From the NCBI GenBank assembly GCA_021733665.1, contig JAHREI010000001.1:1054001-1118000 (forward strand): a stretch of DNA of 64,000 nucleotides, read 5' to 3'. A program made the position numbers and the translations under genes. The notes beneath the pieces are model-generated. The model had not been told where the DNA came from. It saw nothing but the letters and a program-made list of their open reading frames with translations, and did no database searches. Positions 19,393-28,201 of this stretch are shown piece by piece (position 1 is the first letter of the stretch; each line of letters begins with the position of its first letter). The stretch comes from Bacillus subtilis (GTDB lineage Bacteria; Pseudomonadota; Alphaproteobacteria; Rhizobiales; Rhizobiaceae).

Positions 19393-20511
19393 CTATTTAA
19401 AAGCATCCGGCAGGGCTGCACTGATTGCCTTTTTCATGACTGTCGGCAGTGCTTCCCCGCTGAGGCTGCTTTGAGCAACCCACCAGCTGTTATTGCTTGG
19501 CGGGGCTGAAGTCACATCTGCTTTGTAAACATTGAGACACAGTTCAAAATGTGTGAAGATATGAGTAATACTGCCGCTTGGCTGCCACTGTGCCGTAAAG
19601 GGGGCGAGGTCTGCACTGGTGAGTTGCGCGATATGCTCAGGCGTTGCATTCTCATCAGCAACGATCCAGTCACTGTTCGGTACTTCGCTCATATTGGCAA
19701 GCAGGCCTTTGTCAGCACGTTTGCGCAAATAGACCTCCCCTTGCGGGGACACAATAATAAAGGCGGCACCATAGCGGACGGGTCTGGCTTTTTTGGGGGC
19801 TTTTACAGGGTAAAGCTCCGGCTCTCCTTCCAGCAAAGCCGCACAATTATCATTCAACGGGCAGAGAATACAGGCCGGTTTTTTCGGTGTGCAGATGGTG
19901 GCGCCGAGATCCATCATCGCTTGCGCAAAATCGCCGGGGCGGGTTTGCGGTGTAAGCTGTTCTGTAAATTTGCGGATTTCAACCTTAGCCTGCGGCATCA
20001 CGGTTTTAATAGCAAACAAGCGGCTGACAACGCGCTCGACATTGCCGTCAACGACAGCAGCAGGAATATCAAAGGCAATGGCGGCAATGGCAGCAGAGGT
20101 ATAATCGCCGATGCCCGGCAATTGTTTGAGGCCTTCCACGCTTTGCGGAAACTGTCCGCCATATTGCGTGGCAACCATGTCCGCGCACTTCTTTAAATTG
20201 CGGGCGCGTGAATAATAGCCAAGTCCTGCCCAGCCACGCAGCACATCATCCTCAGTGGCATCGGCAAGCGCCTGCACATTGGGCCAGAGGCCGGTAAATT
20301 TCAGAAAATAAGCTTTAACTGCCTCAACTGTGGTTTGTTGCAGCATGACTTCTGACAGCCAGATACGATAGGGATCAGGCAACACACCTTGTCGGTGATC
20401 ATCCGGTGTCACACGCCACGGCAGTACACGGTGATGACGGTCATACCATGCCAGCAATTTTTCTGCGGGTGTGTGGCTGGTTTCGGAGGAGAGGGGGAGC
20501 TGTTTCGTCAT
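19393..20511 (-). CDS. mutY: A/G-specific adenine DNA glycosylase MutY
   Basis: A 372-residue base-excision enzyme removing adenine mispaired with 8-oxoguanine. It shows the catalytic Glu in EVMLQQTTV, the helix-hairpin-helix LPGIGDYTSAAI with the catalytic Asp in FDIPAAVVDGNVERV, the 4Fe-4S cysteines in CTPKKPACILCPLNDNC, and a NUDIX-like C-terminal domain (about 230-365) that reads 8-oxoG. The ATG at 20511 is chosen because GGA stands 7 bases upstream; the one at 20523 has no such site. Length is normal. Confidence 0.95.
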   Translation of the reverse strand: MTKQLPLSSETSHTPAEKLLAWYDRHHRVLPWRVTPDDHRQGVLPDPYRIWLSEVMLQQTTVEAVKAYFLKFTGLWPNVQALADATEDDVLRGWAGLGYYSRARNLKKCADMVATQYGGQFPQSVEGLKQLPGIGDYTSAAIAAIAFDIPAAVVDGNVERVVSRLFAIKTVMPQAKVEIRKFTEQLTPQTRPGDFAQAMMDLGATICTPKKPACILCPLNDNCAALLEGEPELYPVKAPKKARPVRYGAAFIIVSPQGEVYLRKRADKGLLANMSEVPNSDWIVADENATPEHIAQLTSADLAPFTAQWQPSGSITHIFTHFELCLNVYKADVTSAPPSNNSWWVAQSSLSGEALPTVMKKAISAALPDAFK

Positions 20512-20681
20512 AGTGTTTTCCATAAAGGATATACGGATGGAATGCACCGGAATTTACTGAGTTTTACCAGCAGTCTTCGCATGACATAAAGCGCTGCGGT
20601 AAAATAATCGGCATCTTGTTGCTAACTGCCGCTGTTTCCAATATTTCATAGACATCGTAAAATACTACGCAGGATTTTATA

Positions 20682-21452
20682 TTGCTGAACGAACAAAGTT
20701 TTCCCGTTTATGCTCTTAACCTTGACCGTTCCAAAGATCGTTGGGACAGTTTGCTGGCGCATGCGCAGGAAGTTGGCGTGGCGGTTCAGCGTGTACCTGC
20801 GGTGGATGGCAAATTACTTCGGCCGGAAGATAAAAAGAATTTTGATGATGCGGGATTTCGCAGGGATCACGGTAAGATCGCTTCTGTCGCGGAGATCGGC
20901 TGTTATCTCAGCCATATGAAGGCGCTGCAAATGATCGCTGACGGTGATGCTGTTGGCGGCGTGATTATCGAAGATGACATTCGTTTCTCCGATGAATTCA
21001 TGCCTGTGGTTGAGGCTGCAATGGCCCTGAAGGGCTGGGATGTGATCAAACTGATCCACAATCGCCTCGTTGGTTTCCGGCCTGTTGAGCAACTAACGCC
21101 AAATGTGGCTATCGGACGGACAACACACGGACCACTGGGCAATGCCGGTGCTTATATCGTGTCGAAGGAAGGGGCTGCGAAACTTTTGCAAGCCTTGCAG
21201 ATCATGCATCTGCCTTATGATGTGGCGTTGGAGCGTGGCTGGACAGGCTCTTATAATTTCTTCACTGCCAGCAAAGCCGTGGTGAGCAACCCGAATGAAA
21301 GCGCCTCCACAATTTCGGAAGCAGGTGCGAGCAGTTACGCTAAAGCCAAGCTGCCGACCCATAAGCGCATCAGTACGCTGTTCTTCCGTGTTAAAGATTA
21401 TCTGAACAGGGTGTTTTATAGTTTTAAAAAGGCTAATCTTCGCCACAGATAA
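20682..21452 (+). CDS. Glycosyltransferase family 25 protein
   Basis: A 256-residue LPS-type glycosyltransferase (GT25, LgtB/LpsA-like). The N-terminal VYALNLDRSKDRW, the VPAVDG motif, EIGCYLSHMKAL and the acidic IIEDDI (metal/nucleotide-sugar site) are the family pattern. It starts with TTG; AGGA lies about 9 bases upstream, and the next in-frame ATG would remove the donor site. It probably adds a sugar to LPS core or another surface glycan; donor and acceptor are unknown. It stands alone, with no other polysaccharide genes nearby. Confidence 0.85.
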   Translation: MLNEQSFPVYALNLDRSKDRWDSLLAHAQEVGVAVQRVPAVDGKLLRPEDKKNFDDAGFRRDHGKIASVAEIGCYLSHMKALQMIADGDAVGGVIIEDDIRFSDEFMPVVEAAMALKGWDVIKLIHNRLVGFRPVEQLTPNVAIGRTTHGPLGNAGAYIVSKEGAAKLLQALQIMHLPYDVALERGWTGSYNFFTASKAVVSNPNESASTISEAGASSYAKAKLPTHKRISTLFFRVKDYLNRVFYSFKKANLRHR

Positions 21453-21512
21453 CAGGCAGACTGTGTTTGTGCTGCATGTGATGATGCGTTTTTCAGTGTT
21501 TAAAGGAATAAA

Positions 21513-22022
21513 ATGAGCAGAGAGGAAAAATCGGGTTTTAAACCTCTGGCGGATACAGCCGGTAGTGTGCTCGATCCTGTCTTGCGCAAACGAGCGGGTA
21601 TCAATCTCTCGCTGATACAGGCATGGGAAGATGTGGTCGGGCCGCAGATCGGTGCGCAATCACGTCCCTTGCGGATTGTCTGGCCAAGGCGTGCTCATGA
21701 GGACGATCCGTTCCAGCCGGCCACGCTGATTATCGGCTGTGAAGGCATGGCAGCGATGCGTATCCAGCACTCCACCGGTGAGATCATCAATCGCGTGAAT
21801 TCCTTTCTGGGCTTTGCGGCCATTGCCCGTATCCGCATCGAGCAAAAATCCGTTGCACCGGTAGCTCAGCGTAAAATGAAGTCATTGATGCCGGTTGGCG
21901 CGCCTGCCGAGAAGAAGCTGGCGCAGGCAACAAGCGGTATTGAAGATGAGGCACTGCGTGCTTCACTGATGCAGCTCGGGCGCAATATTATCGCAGAAAA
22001 AGCGAGCAAAAAGCCGCGCTGA
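21513..22022 (+). CDS. DUF721 / DciA-like protein
   Basis: A 169-residue protein of the DUF721 family, to which the replicative helicase loader DciA belongs. PLADTAGSVLDPVLRKRAG at the start and the W-x-x-VVGPQIGAQSRPLRI segment are diagnostic, and TLIIGCEGMAAMRIQHSTGEIINRVN completes the KH-like domain. Family knowledge points to helicase loading at replication restart or initiation. It is placed between mutY and dsbA, as in other Hyphomicrobiales. Confidence 0.82.
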   Translation: MSREEKSGFKPLADTAGSVLDPVLRKRAGINLSLIQAWEDVVGPQIGAQSRPLRIVWPRRAHEDDPFQPATLIIGCEGMAAMRIQHSTGEIINRVNSFLGFAAIARIRIEQKSVAPVAQRKMKSLMPVGAPAEKKLAQATSGIEDEALRASLMQLGRNIIAEKASKKPR

Positions 22023-22166
22023 CAGCTGTGTTTGCTGGCAAGTTATTGCCTGTTAAGTCTCTGGAGACGCACTGTTTATTAAAAACTCTTAAGCTGCCTG
22101 ACAAAATTCGGGCATTTTGCTCTACTATCGAAAATTAATAGCAACGTGAATAAACGGGTGATTCGT

Positions 22167-22829
22167 ATGGTATCTCAACTGAACCGCAGACAGCTTCTGG
22201 GTAGTGCAGCACTTGCAACTGCAGTATTGTCGGTCTCTGCGGCTGGAAGTGCTATGGCACAGTCCGGTGTTCCGAAATCAGACGGCACCGTGGATATGAA
22301 AAAGCTGCTCGAAAAAGGCGCGCTTGAAGATAAAGTGCTTGGTCAGGCTGATGCGCCGGTGACAATCGTTGAATATGCTTCAATGACCTGCTCGCATTGC
22401 GCGACCTTTACTGTGAATACACTGCCGGCAATTGAAGAAAAATACATCAAGACCGGCAAAGCCCGTCTGATTTTCCGTGAATTCCCGTTCGATCCGCGTG
22501 CAACAGCTGCATTCATGCTGGCACGTTGCGCTCCGGATGACCGTTATTTCCCGATGGTTGATGTGCTGTTCAAACAACAGATGCAGTGGGCTGCGGCCGA
22601 TGATGCACAGGCTGCATTGCTGCAAATCTCGAAATTGGCCGGTTTTACACAGGAGTCATTCAATGCCTGCTTGACGAACCAGCAGCTTCTCGATGATGTG
22701 AATGCTGTTCGTGAACGTGGCGCTGAGTTCGGTGTGAATGCAACACCTACGTTCTTTATCAACGGTCAGAAATACTCCGGAGCTCTTTCGGTTGAACAGA
22801 TGTCGGCAGTTATCGACTCTATGCTCTGA
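22167..22829 (+). CDS. DsbA family thiol:disulfide oxidoreductase, exported
   Basis: A 220-residue thioredoxin-fold protein with a Tat-like signal (NRRQLLGSAALATAV, cleavage after SAMA). The active site is CSHC in EYASMTCSHCATF, with the cis-proline loop NATPTFFING near the C-terminus. It oxidises or isomerises periplasmic thiols. The ATG at 22167 is taken; a GTG 21 bases upstream adds seven basic residues and cannot be ruled out. The Tat motif lacks the exact consensus, so the export route is inferred. It is followed by its own terminator before smc. Confidence 0.9.
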   Translation: MVSQLNRRQLLGSAALATAVLSVSAAGSAMAQSGVPKSDGTVDMKKLLEKGALEDKVLGQADAPVTIVEYASMTCSHCATFTVNTLPAIEEKYIKTGKARLIFREFPFDPRATAAFMLARCAPDDRYFPMVDVLFKQQMQWAAADDAQAALLQISKLAGFTQESFNACLTNQQLLDDVNAVRERGAEFGVNATPTFFINGQKYSGALSVEQMSAVIDSML

Positions 22830-22844
22830 ACCTGATGCATATTC

Positions 22845-22880
22845 ATGCAGCGGGCGCTTTGTTGTGCCCGCTGCATTTTT
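22845..22880 (+). terminator. Terminator after the DsbA-like gene
   Basis: The 11-bp perfect arms ATGCAGCGGGC (22845-22855) and its complement (22866-22876) with a 10-base loop are followed by TTTTT. Confidence 0.88.
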
Positions 22881-22964
22881 ATATTTTCAAAAAATAGTGT
22901 CTGATTTTATTCCGCTCTATATCGCTTTGTTCTTGCCGCGTCCGGTTGCACGGAGTGACGGCTG

Positions 22965-25900
22965 ATGCGTTTTACCAAGCTGCGCCTTCTCGGATTTAAA
23001 TCTTTCGTCGAACCAATGGAATTCGTCATTGAAGGCGGATTGACCGGTGTCGTCGGGCCGAATGGTTGCGGCAAGTCCAATCTCGTTGAAGCCCTGCGCT
23101 GGGTTATGGGAGAAAACTCCTATAAGAATATGCGCGCTTCCGGCATGGATGATGTTATTTTTTCCGGCTCCGGAACACGCCCTGCACGTAACAGTGCAGA
23201 GGTCACCCTTTTTCTCGACAATAGCGACCGCTCTGCACCGCCATCCTATAATGATGTTGATGAGTTGCAGGTTTCGCGCCGTATCGAGCGTGAATCCGGT
23301 TCGGTCTATCGCATCAATGGCAAGGAAGTCCGTGCCAAAGATGTGCAATTGCTGTTTGCCGATCAGTCTACCGGTGCACGCTCACCGTCTATGGTCGGGC
23401 AGGGGCGTATTGGTGAGTTGATTCAAGCTAAACCACAGGCACGGCGTGCGCTGCTGGAAGAGGCTGCCGGTATTTCCGGCCTGCATTCCCGCCGCCATGA
23501 AGCCGAGCTACGTTTACGTGCTGCTGAAACCAATCTTGAGCGTCTGGAAGATGTGGTTGGCGAACTTGGCACACAGATCGAAAGCCTGAAACGCCAGTCG
23601 CGCCAAGCCAATCGTTTTCGTTCTCTGTCGGCAGATATCCGTGCGGCAGAAGCGATTTTGCTGCATCTGCGCTGGTCGCAGGCCAAGCAACACGAGGGGG
23701 AGGCACAAAGCGCGCTGTCTACGGCAACATCTCATGTCGGCGCGATGGCGCAGGCGCAGATGATTGCTGCCAAGGAGCAGGCCATTGCTGCGCAGCATCT
23801 GCCGGAATTGCGCGATCAGCAGGCATCTGCCGCCGCAGCTTTGCAGCGTCTGACCATTGCTGTTTCACAGCTCGATGAAGAAGCGACACGTCTGACCCAA
23901 CGCCGCTCCGAGCTGTTAAAGCGGCTTGAACAATTGAGTTCGGATATCGCCCGTGAAGAGCAGATGTTGCAGGAACATGCTGCTGTGCTTGAGCGTCTGG
24001 ACGATGAAGAGCAGGATTTGCGAGAGCAGAATGAGTCTTCCGGCGACCGCGCGATTGAAGCAGAAGAACTCTTGTCTGCCGCACAGGAGCAATTGCAGGG
24101 GCATGAAGCCGAACTGGCGCAGATTACCTCGGTTCGTGCGGAAGCCGCAGCAGAACGCACGCAGTCTGAGCGACTGGTACGTGATATTGCCGAGCGCAGT
24201 GAGAAGCTCTCCGCGCAGTTGCGTACAGTTGAGCAGGATATTGCTGCGCTGGAAAACCAGCTGAAACTTCTGGCTGGTACTGAAAAAAAAGCCGCCAAAG
24301 TAGCGCTGGCTGAAGAAGCCGTGCAGGCTGCGGAAGAACAGGCGCTGGCTTGCGAAGAAATGGTGGAGCAGGCGCGGGAAGCTGAAACCGGCCACCGTCA
24401 GCCATTGGCGCATGCACGCGAAGAGCTGAACCGGATTGAAACCGAAGCCCGCACTCTGGCCAGTATTCTCAATAGCGGTCAGTCCTCCACCTATATCGCT
24501 GTTGTTGAGCAGATGCAGGTGAAAAAGGGCTATGAGACTGCGCTTGGTGCAGCTCTTGGCGATGATCTCGAAGCGCCGGTTAATCCGCAAGCGCCGGTTT
24601 TCTGGACAGATATTGATAGCCAGAATAACCGCGATTTTGGTCAGTTGCCGCAAGGAGCGGTGCCGCTCAGCACTGTAGTGGACGCACCTCCGGCATTGCA
24701 GTCCCGTTTGTCCCAGATCGGTCTGGTGGATGATAGCGATGGCGCAAACCTTCAGACGCAATTGCAAAGCGGTCAACGTTTGGTGAGCCGAGAGGGGAGT
24801 CTCTGGCGCTGGGATGGTTTTACGGCACGTTCCGATGCACCGACTGCCGCCGCACAACGACTGGCACAGAAGAATCGCTTAACTGAGCTTGAGGCGTCGG
24901 CTGTCACTGCCCGCAATCGTGTGGCGCAAGCAGAAACGGCTTTGCGTCAGGCCGAGGCAGCTTTGCGTGAGGCGGTGGAACGTGAGCGCAGTCTGCGAGA
25001 TCATTGGCGTACTGCCCAGCGTGAACTGGCACAGGCGCGTGATGCCTTGGCTGAGGCCGAGCGTGCAGCGGGGCAATTATCCAGTAAACGTGCTGCGCTG
25101 GATGAGGCGAAAACCCGCCTCAGTGATAGTCTGGAAGAAAACACCATTCAGTTGGAAGAGGCACAGATCAGGCTGGATGATCTGCCGGATCTGGCTGCAT
25201 TGAATTTACAGCTCACAACCCTGACAACGCAGGTCATGGCCGACCGTGCCGCTATGACAGAAGCCCGTGCAGCTCATGATAATCTGCGTCGTGATGCAGA
25301 GAACCGTCTGCGTCGCTTGGAAATGATTGTCCATGAGCGCAAAAGCTGGCAGTCGCGGGCGGAAAATGCCCGCCGACAGATTACCGCGCTGATAGAACGC
25401 AGGGCTGAAACCAGCGATGAAGCGGAAGATCTGGCAGAAGCGCCGGCGGATATTGAAGAGCGCCGCCGCGAGTTGCAAAGCGCAGTAGAAGATGCCGATA
25501 CGCAGCGCAAGGAAACGTCCGACCGCTTGAGTATTGCTGAAACCGAGCAGGCCAAGCTGGATAAACGTGCGACACTGGCCATTCAGGAGCTGGCTTCGTC
25601 ACGGGAAATGCGGGCGCGTGCAGAAGAGCGTCTGGCGGCTGCAGAAGAGCGCCGTAAGGATGCCGAGGCACGTATTGTCGAGGTGCTGAATTGTGCGCCG
25701 CATGAAGCCTTCCGACATACAGGGCTTAATACCGGTGATCCGCTGCCGGATATGGATCAGACGGATCGCCAACTTGATCGCTTGAAGATTGAGCGCGAGC
25801 GCCTTGGTGCGGTGAACTTGCGTGCTGAAGAAGAACAGCGTGAATTGTCCGAGCGACAGGATGCAATCATCAATGAACGCGAAGACGTTATCGAAGCGAT

Positions 25901-26429
25901 TAAAAAACTGCGTCAGGCCATTCAGAGCCTGAACAAAGAAGGGCGCGAGCGCCTTTTGGCTGCATTTGATGTGGTCAATGAGCAGTTCCAGCGTCTGTTC
26001 ACGCATCTTTTTGGCGGTGGTACGGCAGAGCTGCAATTGATTGAATCGGAAGACCCGCTTGATGCAGGGCTGGAAATTCTGGCGCGTCCTCCGGGTAAGA
26101 AGCCGCAGACCATGACATTGCTTTCCGGTGGCGAACAGGCATTAACAGCGATGGCGCTGATCTTTGCAGTATTCCTCACCAATCCGGCGCCGATTTGCGT
26201 GCTGGACGAGGTAGATGCACCGCTCGACGACCACAATGTGGAACGCTATTGCAATCTGATGGATGAAATGGCCGCTTCTACACAGACGCGTTTTGTCATT
26301 ATTACCCACAACCCGATTACCATGGCACGCATGGATCGTTTGTTTGGTGTGACTATGGGTGAGCAGGGCGTGAGCCAGCTGGTCTCTGTTGACCTGCAAA
26401 CCGCTGCGGCTATGCGCGAGGCTGTTTAA
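22965..26429 (+). CDS. smc: Chromosome partition protein SMC
   Basis: A 1154-residue condensin ATPase that folds and segregates the chromosome with ScpA and ScpB. Walker A is GPNGCGKS (residues 31-38). Two long coiled coils (about 170-500 and 640-950), rich in Glu, Ala, Arg and Gln, flank a hinge at about 500-640. The C-terminal head has the ABC signature LLSGGEQALTAMAL and Walker B CVLDEVDAPLDD. The ATG overlaps the end of a short leader 85 bases after the DsbA terminator. scpA and scpB are not in the window. The frame is intact along the full length. Confidence 0.97.
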   Translation: MRFTKLRLLGFKSFVEPMEFVIEGGLTGVVGPNGCGKSNLVEALRWVMGENSYKNMRASGMDDVIFSGSGTRPARNSAEVTLFLDNSDRSAPPSYNDVDELQVSRRIERESGSVYRINGKEVRAKDVQLLFADQSTGARSPSMVGQGRIGELIQAKPQARRALLEEAAGISGLHSRRHEAELRLRAAETNLERLEDVVGELGTQIESLKRQSRQANRFRSLSADIRAAEAILLHLRWSQAKQHEGEAQSALSTATSHVGAMAQAQMIAAKEQAIAAQHLPELRDQQASAAAALQRLTIAVSQLDEEATRLTQRRSELLKRLEQLSSDIAREEQMLQEHAAVLERLDDEEQDLREQNESSGDRAIEAEELLSAAQEQLQGHEAELAQITSVRAEAAAERTQSERLVRDIAERSEKLSAQLRTVEQDIAALENQLKLLAGTEKKAAKVALAEEAVQAAEEQALACEEMVEQAREAETGHRQPLAHAREELNRIETEARTLASILNSGQSSTYIAVVEQMQVKKGYETALGAALGDDLEAPVNPQAPVFWTDIDSQNNRDFGQLPQGAVPLSTVVDAPPALQSRLSQIGLVDDSDGANLQTQLQSGQRLVSREGSLWRWDGFTARSDAPTAAAQRLAQKNRLTELEASAVTARNRVAQAETALRQAEAALREAVERERSLRDHWRTAQRELAQARDALAEAERAAGQLSSKRAALDEAKTRLSDSLEENTIQLEEAQIRLDDLPDLAALNLQLTTLTTQVMADRAAMTEARAAHDNLRRDAENRLRRLEMIVHERKSWQSRAENARRQITALIERRAETSDEAEDLAEAPADIEERRRELQSAVEDADTQRKETSDRLSIAETEQAKLDKRATLAIQELASSREMRARAEERLAAAEERRKDAEARIVEVLNCAPHEAFRHTGLNTGDPLPDMDQTDRQLDRLKIERERLGAVNLRAEEEQRELSERQDAIINEREDVIEAIKKLRQAIQSLNKEGRERLLAAFDVVNEQFQRLFTHLFGGGTAELQLIESEDPLDAGLEILARPPGKKPQTMTLLSGGEQALTAMALIFAVFLTNPAPICVLDEVDAPLDDHNVERYCNLMDEMAASTQTRFVIITHNPITMARMDRLFGVTMGEQGVSQLVSVDLQTAAAMREAV

Positions 26430-26555
26430 AGGCCGCTCCAACAGCTTGTTTGATATAATATGACTGCTGTTGAATTCAGTAGACACCCCATCTGAATGTT
26501 GAAATAGTCATGTATATTAGAGGTGTGTAAGCTTCTTTGAAGCAAAGGGTTGGCA

Positions 26556-27449
26556 ATGAGCGGTGATCATAATCATGCGGATGTGAGTGCAACGCCTATC
26601 CCCAGGCTTTGGCTGGCTTTAGGCCTGACCGGTAGTTTCATGATTGCCGAGATTATCGGCAGTTATATTACCGGAAGTCTTGCGCTGCTGTCTGATGCCA
26701 TGCATATGGCGACGGATACTTTCGCTCTGGCACTTGCGCTAATCGCGATTTATCTGGGACGGCGTGCGGCGGATATTTTCCGTACCTATGGCTATTCCCG
26801 TTTTGAAATTCTGGCGGCAGCAATCAATGCCGTGCTCTTGCTGCTTGTGGCATTTTACATCCTTTACGAGGCCTATATACGACTGTCAGAACCGGCAGAA
26901 GTACAGTCTGTCGGCATGATGGTTGTTGCCGTTTTTGGGCTGATAGTGAACCTCATTTCGATGCGATTGCTCAGCGGCAAAAAGGATGAGAGCCTGAATG
27001 TGAAGGGTGCTTATCTCGAGGTATGGGCGGATATGCTCGGCTCTGTCGGTGTGATTGTCGGTGCCGTGATTATTTACTTCACCGCATGGGAGTGGGTGGA
27101 CTCGGTGATTGCTGTTGGTATCGGCTTCATGGTCTTCCCGCGCACATGGGTGTTGCTCAAGGAATGTATCAATATTCTGCTGGAGGGCGTGCCGGTCGGA
27201 CTGGATTTGCGCAAGCTGGAACAATCTGTATTGGGCGTTTCAGGCGTTGCGGAACTGCATGATCTGCATGTCTGGTCGCTGACGAAAAGCCAGCATTCTC
27301 TGACTGCACATATTGTGCTGCAACCTCAGGCGAACGGCGAAACCGTACGCCGCGCAGTGGAGCAGGTGTTGCAGGAGCAATATGATTTGCATCATACGAC
27401 GCTTCAAATGGAAGCGGAAAACTGCGCCCGTGAGGAAGATATTCACTAA
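26556..27449 (+). CDS. Cation diffusion facilitator (Zn/Co/Cd exporter, CzcD-like)
   Basis: A 297-residue CDF transporter with six membrane segments. LLSDAMHMATDTFAL holds the HxxxD metal site of helix II, and a second acidic site is in YLEVWADMLGS of helix V. The cytoplasmic C-terminal domain carries DLHVWSLTKSQHSLTAHI. The N-terminus has a short His/Asp segment (DHNHAD). It exports zinc or related divalent metals using the proton gradient. The ATG at 26556 is favoured, with AAAGGG 6 bases upstream. No metal regulator is adjacent. Confidence 0.92.
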   Translation: MSGDHNHADVSATPIPRLWLALGLTGSFMIAEIIGSYITGSLALLSDAMHMATDTFALALALIAIYLGRRAADIFRTYGYSRFEILAAAINAVLLLLVAFYILYEAYIRLSEPAEVQSVGMMVVAVFGLIVNLISMRLLSGKKDESLNVKGAYLEVWADMLGSVGVIVGAVIIYFTAWEWVDSVIAVGIGFMVFPRTWVLLKECINILLEGVPVGLDLRKLEQSVLGVSGVAELHDLHVWSLTKSQHSLTAHIVLQPQANGETVRRAVEQVLQEQYDLHHTTLQMEAENCAREEDIH

Positions 27450-27507
27450 GCGAGCATGGCATCATTTCTGGTGCCATGCCTGTTATTAATACGGTATCTG
27501 ATAAGGC

Positions 27508-27855
27508 TTAATTCTCGCTCCATACAGCCAGTTCATTGCCGGACGGGTCAGTGAAGTGGAACCGGCGGCCACCGGGAAAGCTGAAAACCGGTTTGACGAT
27601 TTTGCCGCCGGCTTTTTCAACATCAATCAGTGTCTGTTCCAGATTGTCAGAATAAAGCACCGGCAGTGGCTTGGCCTGTTTTGCTTCATCACCCTGATAA
27701 AAGCCGCCGTCCAGCCCTTCGGAATGAGCCGCATAATCGGGGCCGTAATCGGTAAATTTCCAGCCGAAAGCACTGCTGTAAAATGCTTTGACCTCATTCA
27801 GACCGCTCTGACCGGCGGGCATTTCCAGATAGTCGAGTTTTCCGGTTTTATGCAT
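27508..27855 (-). CDS. VOC/glyoxalase-like protein
   Basis: A 115-residue single-domain vicinal oxygen chelate protein: YLEMPAGQSGLNEVKAFYSSAFGWKFTDYG at the start and FHFTDPSGNELAVWSE at the end are the paired beta-alpha-beta units, with a terminal Glu in a metal position. Substrate and metal are unknown. The ATG at 27855, with GAGG in front, is taken over a longer frame to 27930. It is convergent with the CDF gene; a weak stem-loop (GCATGGCA at 27454-27461 with its complement at 27472-27479) lies between them. Confidence 0.85.
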   Translation of the reverse strand: MHKTGKLDYLEMPAGQSGLNEVKAFYSSAFGWKFTDYGPDYAAHSEGLDGGFYQGDEAKQAKPLPVLYSDNLEQTLIDVEKAGGKIVKPVFSFPGGRRFHFTDPSGNELAVWSEN

Positions 27856-28201
27856 GATAGCCTCAATATAAGGTTGGTTTATCCGGCTGTATTGGCCTGT
27901 AGGTGATCCGATTGGCACAAGCGGAATCAAATTATCAGCTGATTCCGTTAAGCTATGGAAATGCAGATGAAATCGCTTTCATCTTTTGCGAAACAATCAA
28001 TGCGCCGGATAATAGACTGAAATCGAATTCCGCAAAATCGATTTAAACAAATATACAGCCATTGCGTTGCGCTTTGTTACCGTTTTTCTGCATTTTTCAG
28101 TAGCCCGCATCCGAGCTATCGCTTAAGCAGGAGATGTGTATCCGGTATCGGCTATCATTACGTGCATTGGGGCCCGAACCGGTCATAATCAGGAGGACGG
28201 A
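27856..28201. other. 346-base divergent region before ppdK
   Basis: It is the promoter region of the VOC gene (-) and ppdK (+). The last 66 bases are open in the ppdK frame, but the strong AGGAGG at 28191-28196 places the start at 28202. No operator was recognised. Confidence 0.5.

Noticed and set aside
23916-24857. A 313-aa minus-strand frame
   Set aside because: Antisense shadow of the SMC coiled coil and hinge.
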